Positions 1 to 13,802 are shown, counted from the first letter of the stretch. The stretch: DNA of 64,000 nt from Sycobia sp. Sy_11 (GCA_018907035.1 JACCIC010000049.1:1168501-1232500); one strand, 5' to 3'. The notes: generated by a model not told the origin, from the letters alone. Numbers and translations are program-made.

Positions 1-2195
1 ACTACTATATTTAATAAAACTTCAATAATATCAATATACTATACTATAAAACGTAAAAACTATTTTACGTAAAAATTTGTTGCTAAAAATTCAAAAATGC
101 GAATGCCGATACCAGATGCTTTTGTAAGTGATGGCTATATAAAATAAACCATGGGTTCTGTTTAGTTAGGTTGTTTATTATATATCATTAATTATACAGA
201 TAGAAAATTTTATAATATTGCCATTACAAAAAAATTGAGATGCGTCAAGTATTTCGGAAACATATATAAAAAAAGTTAACTTAAAATCTTTGAACTAAAA
301 AATAAAGTAAAAATAAAAAAAATGCATAGTTGTCATTGTGTTTTTAGATCGTATTGAAAGTAGAATACATAAAAAATATTTTAAATATATCACGTATTAC
401 TATGAATCCGCGTATTAGCTATGAACTTAAACCATTGCAATAAATGATTAGAAAAATTCGAATCTTTTTAATGGTAAAAATGTTGAATTAAAATGTTGGG
501 TTTGAATCGAATTGAAACAAATTTATAATATAAAATATTACTATCCAACCCAATACAAAATTTTTGCCAAAGTCGATTAAAAATCCGTATCGTACATTCG
601 TTTTAATAATCTCAATCCGTTTAAAGTCGTATCAGCAATGATCAAAAGAATACGGATTCTGCTTTCCGTTACAATAAAAAATGTTTAACAAGGCTATTTA
701 GTATTTTTTTTGTTATTCAAATTGCAATAGCAGAAATAAAAACATATGTTATATATAAACCAAACAGACATGTTATAGTAGTTAATAATATTTCTGGAAT
801 ATACATTTTAAATATTACAGTTTCCCTAATTTGCTATATAATATAATATAATTACGTGGATTTCATGCTGTGTATATATATATGCGAAATGTCCGAAAAA
901 ATCTAAGACAATATTTTTGAAGTTTACATTATCTTTTAGTTACATATTACTCTATACAATATAATTCCCCAATCCGGAAGTTATAATATGAATGAAAATG
1001 AACCAGATTATTCAGATGCAAAACGACGACTGCTTGTGCCAACGAAAACCGCCACATGGCCACTTTATTGCATCCTGGTATAACCTTTTAGCTCATTCAT
1101 TATTAAACAAATGGTCGACTTAGCGAATTAAATTTTGTGGTCATGGAGACATTACAAAGCCGTGTCAAATACATCAACAAGTACATAATAATACTCATGT
1201 TTTTCTTTCGTTTGTACGTAACGATTGTCGTTAGTCTTTTGGTTCTTTGAAACCGATGTTTTAGTACTTAGTGATAATTATCAATATATCGGTTGTCCCA
1301 ACAGTAGTTCAGCCTTTACCCCATGATTTTAGGAATGATGAATATAAGGTTTACTACCGATAACTTTTGATATAGGTTAGAGATGTTCCTGTGTTTGCTA
1401 TCTCCAGTTGGAAATTAGAAAGAACTATCAGTAGACTCTTGTCAGCACTTACGTAACTGCACTCATGCGTTAAATTCTCCTCCGGTCATAACGGATAATC
1501 TACCGTTATTCATACGAAGAACTATATCATCCAGAATATTTGTTTAATAGTAATAAAGTATAATCCAGAATAAAGTATACATAGTATCACTGGCTACTAA
1601 ATAATAACTATATACTCGGCTACCTCTATTCAAGTAAAGTATGGTTGATGGATTGATATGCAGTGGGAAATGTTCACTTAGCATTCTTTCAAACTGTAGC
1701 GCCATCGGTCTAATCGTTAGCCTAGGTGATACTATTCGCTGACAATACCTAAATCGATCTTCTGTTCTTGTACCATCTTCTAAATAGAACATCCTGTGAT
1801 TAAGACTTACTTCAGATCCTAAGTCATTATCAACCTTCTCTAAAGGTTTATTGACTTTTAATTGAATGTCTTGAAAATCCGAGTCTAATATATAAATATA
1901 AATTTATAAAATTAATAGTTTAAAACAAATTTATGAAATTAAGCGCATGGTGCATCAAAAATATCCACTCACTGAGTAGAGGAACAAACCGTTATTACAT
2001 AAATCTATTAGTATGACTAAATAATAATTATTATGACTTTGTTCTTACCATGATTAGGTTCGTTCAAAATACAATACCCTAGTCGCTAAACTTACTAAGC
2101 TTAGCAACGTTCATTATGGAAAAAAGAACCTTCACAAAGGGCTCAAGAAAATGATCAGAACACCAAACCAAAGGTAGGGGAGATAAAGTATTACA
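1..2195. other. Gene-poor AT-rich stretch
   Basis: No gene is recognised here. The sequence is AT-rich with short open frames in all directions. The only coding-like piece is on the minus strand around 1555-1884 and is described separately. A short + strand frame starting at the ATG at 988 runs about 30 codons and resembles nothing I know. Confidence 0.6.
1555..1884 (-). other. Coding-like minus-strand segment, unidentified
   Basis: On the minus strand an open frame runs from a good splice acceptor (tattag before 1884) towards about 1555. It has mixed, non-repetitive amino-acid content, unlike the surrounding AT-rich shadow frames. A strong GTAAGT-type donor lies inside it near 1813, so a short exon of about 70 bp is one reading; a decayed transposon fragment is another. 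I do not recognise the protein and see no partner exons. Confidence 0.25.
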
Positions 2196-3162
2196 AATAT
2201 TCGACGACATGCTAAGTCAGTCGCTTTCATGTGAGATGTCAGCGATAGCGTGTGCTGATGATATAGGCTTAGTGGTCGTAGCTAAGAGGCCTAGCGAGGT
2301 CCTATACATCGAAGACGGCTCTATAGAGATAGTAACCAATTGACTAAACAAACATAATCTTAAACTTGCTACATAGAAAACGAAGGCAGTACTTAATTAT
2401 ATGCAAATTTACAATGGAAGGTACGAGGATGCGGCCGATAAATTAAATGAAGTGCTTTGATTTCATCGCATTTACTAATGTACCGTTCGAAGAACATCTT
2501 TTAAACAGAGACCTGGGAGTAATAAATATCTCTAGAGAGATTAGGCTCTTTTTTATGAATGGTGAACTCAGTGATTCTTTACGAAGCTCCAATATGGGCT
2601 GATGCCAAACAGGTAAATAACAGTTACGATGCGAACGTATCAGTAGTATAGCTCGGCTTAGATTGATCTGTAAATATCGCACCGTGTCAAATATTAAGCT
2701 TTCAATAATCATTGCGACACTTCCTGTTGACATATTGTCTACGGATACAATCTATAGTAAAAAGAAAAATAATGCAAATAGAGTAGAAGCAGTGAGGCAT
2801 GATCATAAGGTATGGTTCAATAATACCATAGAAGAATGGCAACAAAGATGGGACACAGCTATGGAGGGTAAGTAGACCTACCGAACCATGCAAGATATAA
2901 TGAAGTGGACAGACAATCAACACAGATGAATCAACTTTCACTTTACTCGGTACTTACTGCACAAGGCTATTTATGCAGTCATTTACATTGAATCCGCGCA
3001 TAGAGAACAAGAGCAGTTTCAGGCATCATGGAGAGCCACACTGTCTTCCGACCGTATAAGTCGATGCTTGGTAGCGTCACCAAATAGATGGGAATCAGTG
3101 TGCACAGTCGTAAAAGCAATTATGAACAAACTAAAAACATTAAAAAAGGATTTCACGTAGGG
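2196..3162 (+). pseudogene. R1-clade LINE relic (reverse transcriptase C-terminal half)
   Basis: This is a degenerate non-LTR retrotransposon ORF2 fragment. At 2248-2280 the frame reads ACADDIGLVVVAK, the reverse transcriptase catalytic motif with its paired aspartates (usual form Y/CADD). After frameshifts and stops, a frame at 2650-2875 carries the R1-type post-RT stretch (LRLICKYRTVS, then EEWQQRWD). The sequence at 3046-3162 matches the typical R1 C-terminus (NRWESVCTVVKAIMNKL). The zinc-knuckle segment normally between these blocks appears deleted near 2994-3010. Stops and frame changes show it is dead. The N-terminal half and ORF1 are missing. R1-clade identity rests on remembered motif order. 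Confidence 0.75.
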
Positions 3163-3394
3163 AATATGGTTACTGACATGTAATAATAACTTAAACAAGA
3201 ATATGTAATGGAGCCTGTAAAGGTGTGACACTCACCACCTGCGAAGTAATATCTTAACTGGCATTTTCCGCAAAAGCTAATACATCATAAGAGTTTTGTT
3301 TAGTTCGTAGATGTTGTGGCGACGCCAAAACGGAGCTCCACATATACAGATAACGGTATACCTGGAATACGTAAGATGTATTTTTACTACTTGG

Positions 3395-3398
3395 AAAA

Positions 3399-3438
<40 letters not shown>

Positions 3439-3480
3439 TCACACACACACGCGCGCGCGCGCGCGCGCACACGCACATAC
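3395..3480. repeat. Composite (A)n(TA)n(CA)n(CG)n array
   Basis: An A-run is followed by about 15 TA, then CA, then about 9 CG, then CA dinucleotides. It is alternating purine-pyrimidine almost throughout, a sequence type that can adopt left-handed DNA. Confidence 0.95.
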
Positions 3481-4969
3481 ATGAAAATAACAATAATACC
3501 AACAACGCACAGAGAATAAAGAACGTATGCTAGCTCGACTTATACGGAGCAGTCTAACAAGTTTGAATATCGAGCGCTGAGTGAAAATCCTCCGTCTATG
3601 AAGTGCTCAGCACTTGGGGTAGGAGAAAAAGTAGGCGATATATCGGGGTGCAGAAAGTTCGTCCATGGTTCGAGATGCACGCGGATCTAGAGTTTGCCCC
3701 ACTCACTCTCACAAAAGTGTAAATCGTTCATTCGAACATTTTGTATTTGAATACAAAGATTAAGCTGTTGCATTCTTTTGTTCGGTGCCCCAACTTATAG
3801 GGCACTTAAAATATTGGTTTAGAAACCGTATAAAATAGTAAATGAATCCAGCTAATTTTTCATCTTCATATCTTAATTCATTTATTTAATAACACTGCGG
3901 CAAGCGAATATTAGCTGATTATGTATCTAAGTAAGATGCTCTAAACCTTTATTGTTGATCGGTCACACACTCTGGTCCTGTAGCCTAAGTATTTTTACTA
4001 CGATTTCGTCGACCGAAATCGTTTCATTTATATTTAAGAGAATCAAGAGTTCCTTATGACTCAGTACCATGATTTCTGCTGATTATTTCCAGGTCAACGA
4101 GATCACTGCTGTAAATTTAGATGGAAAAAATTTAGTGCGCCTTCTGTATCGCAACTGGCAGCACTATTCTCGCAGAGATTTTGTATGAAAGCGGTACATT
4201 TTTTGCACGGCTGGTGTGTAGAAGGTCAGAAACTCCTATTCTACACCTTTTGTGATCGCTGCGATTCAAAAGTAAAATAAAGCTCACCGTGCATGATATA
4301 CATATATATATATAATACAAACCATTTAATATGACTTGTAACATTTATTTTAAAAGTAATTTTAATTTATTGTCCAAATTTTTTAAAAAAATCATCATCA
4401 ACGGGCAATATTTATATTCCACGTAGTCTCAAATTAACCTTAATTCTTCTTTACTTAGGTTATAAATAAAATGTAAATGTAAACTAAAAAATATTTGTAA
4501 ATAATACTCACAATATGAAAAAAAAATTTATCAATTACCTTTAAAAACAGGAAGTACATTTCCAAAGTTGTTACAAAATAAGTTACTAAAATTAAAGAAC
4601 ATTTTCTTTTTATTTTGTAACATTAGAGCGACAAATGTATAAGTCACCAGAACTACATCAATTTTTTTCAAGGTAAATACAGTACAGTTTCTATAGACTG
4701 ACGGCATAGTCGTGATCGCAGAATTTTTGGCTGCTTTTCACGGCTCCCCTACGAAAATTTGTTTCCATGTAGAGATTTCTGTGCCATACATATCCAATTT
4801 TAGCCGTGATTCCCTATCTTGTGTATGTTTTATTTTATTTTTTTTTTTGGCTAAGATGCGCTAAGGAAGAATCTATTTACATTTGTCAAAGAATATAGGC
4901 ATATTACACCATTGTCAGATGTTCTTAGTTTAATTGCATCTGGGCTAATGTGCTTTCATTTCTTTGAGA

Positions 4970-5004
4970 GACAGAGTCCATAGCTTCTCGTTATGGACTC
5001 TGTC
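4970..5004. repeat. 13-bp perfect hairpin
   Basis: GACAGAGTCCATA at 4970-4982 is exactly complementary to TATGGACTCTGTC at 4992-5004, with a 9-nt loop. It stands alone in intergenic DNA. Confidence 0.9.
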
Positions 5005-7427
5005 CAATGACCTGAGGCAGGTTTGATATACACTAGGCTTTTAGTACTCTGGCATCTAGCATTTAGAAGACCAGGTCATCTTTAGCATTTTGTTTTTATT
5101 TTGAAAATAAGTGGGTTTTGAGTTGCCTTATTTTCCTTATGTCCTAGGAAACAATTTCGTCTAATGGTTCTTGCCTTAATGCATTCCATCATCCTTAAGC
5201 TCTTTATAGAGGCTCTTTTTCTCCATAACGAATTAAGCTCAAACTTCCAGCTAATTTTGCATCTTCTTAAATTTCAGTTCAGCCTTATGATCACGTCTAC
5301 CATTGCAAGTTGGTCAGGCTGAATAACCAACCTGTATAAGCATATCGTCAGCGTTACTCTCCCCAAAAATCTATGGAGCTAACGTAAACTACTGGTGCTT
5401 TCACGCAATGTGTACTGTTATATGCGAATATTAATAGAATATCATTTCATATGTTTTCTTTATCGCCGCACATATTGACTTAATTTACAATTCAATATAT
5501 ATTGTATCTATAATTGTAGAATAATTTTGTGATAAAACTGATCGCTAAGGATAAACTTAAATGTATATATTTTTATATGTTTAATATGTCCATCAGATTT
5601 CTACACTTTCGCAACGCATTGTCAGGTTCTACCAGATTTTTTTTAAATTGATAAATCAACATATATAACACAGTTTCGAAGAAAGGCAATGTTCACTTAA
5701 CATTTAAGAAAGTTTGATAAATTTTGTCAATTTTTGAACAATGAATTAAAAAGTCTATTGAAGTTCATTTATATAATATAAAGAAATATTATTTTAATTT
5801 CCTTCATTTTTGTAAACTTTTTCCAACTTTTACCACTCTTTGCTAAATTATACACGTTTGAATAAATACTAGCTAAAGCTTGATCAAATTTGAAAATATG
5901 TTCCATGATCAAATACGATGCCAGACTGTCTGTTCAGTTAACTGTGATTTGAAAAATGAAATTAAGAAGCAATAGGTATAAAAAAACACAAATCTTTTCA
6001 TTAGACAAATAATTCAAGCTATTTTAATAAATAACTATCAAAGCGTGTGATATAGAGAAAAAAAAATTTATTTCTGCTTTCTGTATGATTTTCTCGTTTA
6101 AGAACAAAATGAAAAGAAACATAGATCCCAGTAACAAGTATTAACCTACCCACTCCCTTATGATATTCTCTTATACCTGAGTATAATATAATTATTATAC
6201 CTAAATAGGAGAAAGGAAATCGGAATTAGAAAAAAAGCCATCCTTTCGGCAGAGGTTTACCCGGAGAAAATTCTGATCGTTCACTGATGATTTCGTACCC
6301 CGTAAGTAGACAATTATAAAATAAATCTATTCCCCGTCCACTAATCAAGTTTTTATCCAAAAATCCGTCACTGTCCTTGTTTATATTCACGTCCGTAGGA
6401 TCTGAAATAAAAATGACTACTAGAATAAAATAATAAATAAATTCAAAATAAAATAGGATAAAAATAAAATTCAAATTTAAGATAAAAATAAAGTAATCTA
6501 TATGTTATGTTAGTAAGACAACCTGACCGCCACCACCAACTAAATTTACCTTTTTTGTTCGAACTGCTTCGGTACTTTTTCACGGATTAAACCGTAATAA
6601 CTTTGGTGGTTTTTTCTAGTAGTAACTTCATTCTTTACTTTTTGTAGTAGTAATTTCTATTTCAGATTCTACGAGCATGAATATAAATAAGAACAGTCTG
6701 ACTGTCATTATATTAGTATAATTAGATTATTGTATAAGACAAGGTAAGACCAATAAAAAGTTTCGTTGATTTAATACAACTTAAAAAACAGTGATGAAAT
6801 CAATTATTGTCTTGGTATAACTATATATATAGTATGATATGTATAGATGTAAGTATAAATATGGCGCACGTATATCTGTAGAATGATATAGGCCGTTGAC
6901 GCTGAAAGAGAAAAGATCGCAGAAAATAAGAATATACAATAACATGCATCAAAGTATTTATTTTAATATAATTAATCATTAATATTTATGACTAATTGTT
7001 TTCCAAGTTTTGATCATGAAGAATCACACCCGGAGGCTTTTAGTCGGGTCTGAGAATGTTTCGATTATGTTTCGATTCATAAACCATTGGGCTGCTTAAA
7101 TACATATATAATTCTCATTATTATACATGTCCAATAAATTACGTTAAATTCGTTACAAAATAACTTTATTATTAGTACAATTAGAGGCTTAGAAATCACT
7201 TATATGCACATCAGTAGTTTTACAGATATGTATGATATACATTTCAACAGAATAGCTTAATGTATAATTATTATATACATTTTAATAATATAAATATAGC
7301 AAAATCTCGTTTCTAGATACATTTTCCACATAATAATCATATACATTATTTTCTTTTGGAATGTAAGAAACTTATCCTTTATTCAGTGTTCTTATGCAAG
7401 GTTATCGCTTGAAGTATATAAACTTTC

Positions 7428-7432
<5 letters not shown>

Positions 7433-7489
<57 letters not shown>
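7433..7489. repeat. (AT)n microsatellite
   Basis: Uninterrupted AT dinucleotide array of about 55 bp. Confidence 0.98.
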
Positions 7490-7493
<4 letters not shown>

Positions 7494-8030
7494 TGACCTT
7501 CCATTGAAATATATAAAAACTGTTTAAACAAAATAAAATAATTTCAATTAGTAGCTCAAAGCAATTAGTCAGTAAATTATTTAGTTTTATCTTTAGTACA
7601 TTCGGAAACTCAATCGAAAATAAATATTTATATATATTTATACATGTGTATATAAAAAATGATTAAACGAAAATAGTGTTCTACTGTATTGAAAAAAAAA
7701 TCTTTTGTAATCCCATACTTTAGTATTTAAAAGGTTATGAAATAAATGTCCCAATTAAAGCATAAAAATCGGTTCATACGATAACGTGTTATATCGTTAA
7801 TACTACAAAAACAATCTTAAATTTTGAGTTTGAAAAAAATGAATTTCTAGACAAAAAGTTTTTTTTTATAAAATAATACATTAATAAATTTCGTTAGAAA
7901 ATCTTATTAATATAGAAATACGATTAATGTGTATGAGTATAGTGTGTATATTGTGTATATTATTCTTAATAATATTGAACAATTATCAATCGCCTGAATT
8001 TATTATTCCTATGATTTTTTTATTACACAT

Positions 8031-8063
8031 GCGCGTGCGCGCGCACACACACACATACACACA
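8031..8063. repeat. (GC)n(AC)n microsatellite
   Basis: Short GC/CA alternating array. Confidence 0.9.
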
Positions 8064-9431
8064 AAGCTTATTATAAGCAGAACTGGAAATAAGGCCCTCG
8101 TTCATATTTATCATCAGCCAATCGATAATCTATACAGGATCTTCGAAATGAACGTTTATAATAAGCCTTTTAGCGCACTAATTAACTCTTATTCCGCCCA
8201 TCTACATCGTTATAAGTTATATACTTTTAAAGGATTTAGCTTTACTTGGAAAAGAGCTGTCTTGTCGAAAAAGATTATCCAAATAGTAATCAACATCTAG
8301 AATTATTAGTAATGAAAGCGAACCAATTATTCAAGGAATTAAATATATAATTATATAATTTTCCCTACACGTTTTAATCTGCGGATAATCGATTCTGACG
8401 TTCCGATGATCTTTCGATGCTTTTGCAAATCTTGCCGATAATTTGAAGGATTTCAATTGAAAATAATTAATAATATGTATATATCTTTTTCAATGGATTT
8501 GCGGTGTTGTTGTGCAAAAATGATTCCCTCTAGAACTGTAAAAGTCTATTTTCATGTTAATTATTCAGAATTGTAGTACTATATGTCAATTGTCGTAAAT
8601 TAAATTAAAAATATGTTTAATCGGCCATACAGTCTTTATAAAAATAATCTAATTGTAAATTATATAAATTATATAATGACAAAATATAGATTATGTGTAT
8701 TTGTAATTGTTATTTTTTTTTTTAATTACTTTTATTATTTTTATTTTTAATAGTAATTTTGATTTAAGATTCCACGGAGGTGATTATAAACAAGGACAGT
8801 TCGATTGTTATTAAATTAATATAATTATATTATTTTATAAAGACTGTAAGCTGATAAAAATATTTGTTTATTTAATTTTTATGTATTTGAAATAATTGTA
8901 GATTTCATTATCGTGAGGAAAATTATGCAAACCCCACAAGAATCATGATTTATCGTATCTAACTGGAAAATGAAAAATAATTTTAATAAATGGTTTTTTT
9001 TTAAATGTGTAAACATAATATTTATAGCTAAAACTGGATTCAAAGACAATCATTTAACCAGGAGGAGATATGGCATACTTATTTGATGTTATAGTGTGTT
9101 TATAAAAAAAATACAAATAAAACACATTTTTATACCTGTGCCTATACGATAAATAAGAATATTATACTTAAAATAAAAGCATCTTTTTTTAATATATGTA
9201 TTTTACTTTTAAAATGCGATCTGCATAAAAATGCAATCTTCTAATTTACGAGGGATGTCACTTTCTTTACTATATTAAGAGCCTAATAATGTAAACGAAT
9301 GTATACACGAATATGAAAAATGAGCTTTCCCGCTTATTCACTGAATTTTATGTTCTGGATTTAAACAAAAAATTTAACTCTTATCACATATATTAAAGCT
9401 TTCAAATACATATTTATATAGTTAAATTTTT

Positions 9432-9433
<2 letters not shown>

Positions 9434-9484
<51 letters not shown>

Positions 9485-9485
9485 T
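9434..9485. repeat. (AT)n microsatellite
   Basis: Pure TA/AT array of about 45-50 bp. Confidence 0.97.
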
Positions 9486-10001
9486 GACACAATTATTTCT
9501 GAATTAAAAAATTGCCTTTTATTAAGAAGAAAAATACATCTATAAGCATTTGCAATTAAACTTTTAAAAGTGAACTAGGTAAAAATTGAGCCAAACACAG
9601 TATGCATTGTGTACGCACTATTTGGAAAAAGTTTTGAGAAAACGCGTTCAAAAATTTAGTATATGTATATATAAAATTTGTAAAATGCTGAGTTTTACTG
9701 ATTTTTTTACATTTAATCTGCCATTGCAGCTCCATATATTAGCTGCCCTTCGTGCATTAGACAATTCATCGAGTGTGCTATAAGATTCTTCCGGGCGTTT
9801 TTTCAGTGGCGGATTGTCCGTTTTGTCGTCAGATTTAATTCAATATTGGTCGATTTCCAGTCCATTTGATTGATACGATATTTATGCAGTTCAGAATTAA
9901 TTTGTATCTCGGGGGGATGCTAATACATTGAACAGTACTAAAAACTAGCCACCTTGTTGTCATAAGATATTTTGATCTACCGCCGTCAGCACTCGAAAAA
10001 A

Positions 10002-10003
<2 letters not shown>

Positions 10004-10051
<48 letters not shown>
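10004..10051. repeat. (AT)n microsatellite
   Basis: Pure TA array of about 45 bp. Confidence 0.97.
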
Positions 10052-10055
<4 letters not shown>

Positions 10056-10446
10056 GCGAATAAAAAAAGTTTTCAAAAAAAGAAATTAAATCAGCGTTTC
10101 CCCTTAAATGACCTTTTCACGAGCCTGCTAAAAATTATACGAGGATTTGAAGATACCAGTCGGATATGAGTCATTTTACTATTTCTGATTACTTTCTTCG
10201 TCGTGATAAATGAAATTCGTAGTTATTTGGAATAATGTGATAATTGTTATCATAGTATTAAAATAAATAGAAATTTATACTATTCATAATTTTAATTTAT
10301 TCATCAATTTCTGATAATTGTTTCCAAGTTTTCTATAAATTATTAAATTATATAATTAAAATTAAAATGATTTATTTGATGGCTTAAATATTCCCTGGCC
10401 TTACGACAATTTAATCCGTCCCTGATATAGATCGGAGACTCCGATG

Positions 10447-10448
<2 letters not shown>

Positions 10449-10487
<39 letters not shown>
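10449..10487. repeat. (GA)n microsatellite
   Basis: Uninterrupted GA array upstream of cueball exon 1. Confidence 0.97.
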
Positions 10488-10489
<2 letters not shown>

Positions 10490-11019
10490 ATCCCCGTGCG
10501 CGGCCGCACGGGCGCCGCGGCGCGTTGCATGCTCGACAGGCGCTGTATATATATATATTTATATACAATATTCTCCTCTTCTGCCCCTTCCCCCGGCTAT
10601 ATTCTCGCCGGCCGTCCCATACGTGAATGCGCGCACGCGAGAATTCAGTTTTCCTCGTCCCTCTCGCAGCTCGCCGATGCGCGCGCCTGCAGCGTCTCGT
10701 CTCCTTACCGCAGTCCGCAAGCGGCAGTCGCATGTCGCGGCAGTCAGCGGATTCTTCTTCGGTTCAGTACAGAAGTTCGGTTTTCGGTTCAGTCAGTTCG
10801 CTGGTGGCTACCGGGCCGTACGCACCTGTATACGATACAATTTATTCACTTGTATATATATATATATACACGCGTGCGCACTGCGTGCATGCATCTCTCT
10901 TCTTACGTAGGCTCTCCCTTTCTATCTTTCTCTGTCTGGCCTGTATCATCAACAGCAATAATATATATATATAGATATATATTATAAACTCGGATCAGCT
11001 GCGCGCGTGTGAAGACGAC

Positions 11020-11024
<5 letters not shown>

Positions 11025-11056
<32 letters not shown>
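11025..11056. repeat. (GA)n microsatellite in 5' leader
   Basis: GA array about 25 bp upstream of the cueball start codon. Confidence 0.95.
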
Positions 11057-11059
<3 letters not shown>

Positions 11060-11072
11060 GGACGTCCCGTGA

Positions 11073-11084
11073 ATGAGGCCATGA
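11073..11084 (+). promoter_or_regulatory. Three-codon uORF overlapping the cueball start codon
   Basis: ATG AGG CCA TGA occupies 11073-11084. Its stop codon overlaps the main ATG (11081-11083) in an ATGA arrangement. This would allow leaky scanning or reinitiation control. It matters only if transcription starts upstream of 11073, which the GC-rich leader suggests. Confidence 0.5.
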
Positions 11085-11542
11085 GTGTCATGGGGCTCCG
11101 TGACGGTACGACCACCGCTGGCAGCTTCCTTCTTCTCCTCATGCTCGTCGTCCTCGACGCCGGCTCAGCCATCACCAGATCTTGGGGTAAGTGTTCTTTT
11201 TGACATTTCTTTTCTCTATTTCAACGTTTTTCCCTTCATCTAGGGAGAGGGTTGATACGCCGGTGGGGACACTTGAAATAAACGCCTGATTACCTTTTAC
11301 CGATGAATCTTCCTGCACTAGTTACATAAATATAATTATAATCGTAGTGTATTTTATTTTCTTAACCCATATCCCCCTGCCCACAATGTATCGTCTGCTA
11401 TATAATATGGTAATGTATAATAAGCACGAGCCTCGTTTCCCAGTGCTATAAATAGAAATTGAAAAACGCACGTGACACGCGGTGGCCGCGGAGCGCTCGG
11501 AGTGCAGAGCGCACGTCTTATCGTCGGGTTACCAAGCCAGGA

Positions 11543-11626
<84 letters not shown>

Positions 11627-11831
11627 CAAAAAGTGATATAAAAATTATATATATATATATATATTACACTTTGAATTATCAGTCAAAATTTCTATAAGAA
11701 ACATAGTGCTTGAGAGTGCGCGCGCTCGGAGACAAGCGCATCAAAAACACTTGCCTGCATATTTATATGACGCGCCTGTATCTTGTGCCCTGAAGCTCCC
11801 ATATATTATATATACCACGTGTCATAAACAA

Positions 11832-11879
<48 letters not shown>

Positions 11880-13751
11880 TGTGTGGGTATGGGTGTGTAC
11901 GCGCGCGCGTGTATGTGAATTCTTTGAGTTTTTGGAACGAGCTTTTCTGTCACGCATCATATACCAGACGTTTCGCTCGATATAATAATACACCGATATA
12001 AAATCTTTTCTATACGGTAAATCAAAATATTTACTCTTGAATCTTCAGAACGAGCTTCTGTCATTGTTGTAATTATGTAAAATAAAAATTTCGTTTGCAC
12101 ACGTGGGCGTGTATTATATATAAAAACTATTTATTATGGGTTGATAACGGGGGGAGCTTTCGTGTACGCGCAGCTTTACATCATAAGCGCCCGCGGGTCT
12201 CCATTCGCCAGGCAAGACTCGTCACGTAGACCACGTCTATATACATATATATATATGTGTGTTACTATAGCCAAATGTCTTATATATAGCCGGGCATGGC
12301 GCGCGTATTATTTTCGCGCTCGTACTTCTCCTTTCCTCTTTATATATGTGTGCACGAGGATATATATTTATATTGCCTGTATTATATAAATATATTTTTT
12401 TAATGATGACGTTTATGATTTTTCTCCGATGTTAAGTAAATGCGGTGCTATTATATAGACAGATTAATATTAACTTCCTGAGCTTTATGTAATAAAATGT
12501 CGTCTCGATAAAAATGTTATGATTAGCACGCGTAACCGGCGGTATATGTATATATAAATTTAAGGGCATATGAGGGAGAAAGGTGTATTTTACCGGTAGC
12601 ATTAGTAATATTTTATGAAGATTATATTATGTCTCTATCAAAAGTTTTTTTGCCTATTTCATATTCTTCGATTTGATGTGAATTTTTTATTTTTTATTTT
12701 TTCACCGATACTTCTTCATTATTTATAATTGATACTAAATGGCTATAAATATGACAGGATCAGTTTATTTCGAAGGGTATTTAAATTTAATCAGTTGAGA
12801 ATTATAGCTGGCGCTTTAATACAGAACAACAATACCATTAGGTAATAATAAAAAAAGACACGTGTATTATCTGATATATATATATATATATATACGCAAC
12901 ATACATGTACGCTAAAGCCTAATTAAATACTGATTTCCATTAATATGTCGGCCTATATTTAGCCACAGAACAATGTTACACGAGCGTATTTATTTATAGT
13001 GTCCAACAAACTAAATCACGCTAGCTTGAGAGAATACAGAACTAACTACCTATATAATCCTCTCAAACTATATATATATAATAGGAAGATATAAAGAAAT
13101 CTACAACCATCGTACAATTTTTCTCTTTCGTTTTACAGTAACAATAATACAATTTTTATCGATATCGTTACTGCTCGTCCAGAGCAGAATAATTATTATT
13201 ATTATTTATTGCTAGTCTTAACTATTACAATCATCGTTGTTTTTATTATTAAAGCAATAAATTATAATTCTTTTTCAAGTCAATAGACTAGAATGTACTT
13301 TGACGTCGTTCATTCGGTCATTTATCCTTACACATTACGAATACATTAGTTATGCATGACTTCAATATTAGGCGGTGCACTGGTTTCTCGGATATCGGAT
13401 ATATAGGATTTAGGTTTTAATGCTGCCGGGATGTCGGTCGAACAACGGGAATAAATGCACGAAATACATTCTTTCAATCCTAATCGAAGCTTATATATCT
13501 TATATAGAAAGCAATAATTAACATGCATAACTATACACAAGGGATAAATCTCGGAGACCATTACACTTTTGCGCCTAATTCAAGTTATAGAAAATTAAAA
13601 TTGAACATAATAGATGCAATTAACGTATATATTCAGTGTGAAAATTGGTCGCGTGACGAGGTCGATTTGTGCAATGGCGCCAGTGCCGCGCCGCGCCCCG
13701 CGCGAGCCCGCTCACCCGTGCCGGGTTTCGTTTTCACCCGCGTTACGTTAG

Positions 13752-13802
<51 letters not shown>

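Larger units (their letters stand above)
3163..10440. other. Intergenic AT-rich DNA
   Basis: No gene is supported between the LINE relic and the cueball promoter region. The stretch contains a composite alternating purine-pyrimidine array at 3395-3480, a 13-bp perfect hairpin at 4970-5004, and (AT)n arrays at 7433-7489, 9434-9485 and 10004-10051. The remaining open frames are short, AT-rich and featureless. Confidence 0.6.
10441..11080 (+). promoter_or_regulatory. Probable promoter and 5' UTR of cueball
   Basis: GC content and CpG density rise sharply compared with the flanks, and the stretch leads into the first coding exon at 11081. It carries GA arrays at 10449-10487 and 11025-11056, the latter ending about 25 bp before the start codon. 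GA tracts are common in insect promoters as GAF-type sites. Several open frames on both strands are short and look like shadows of this GC-rich block. The transcription start cannot be placed by eye. Confidence 0.5.

Noticed and set aside
10488..10987. Long overlapping open frames in the cueball upstream region
   Set aside because: They arise from GC-rich and microsatellite sequence lacking stops, lie on both strands at once, and have no domain-like content.
11542..11625. CRISPR-like or satellite array
   Set aside because: It is simple dinucleotide repeat without spacers, as are all other arrays in the window.
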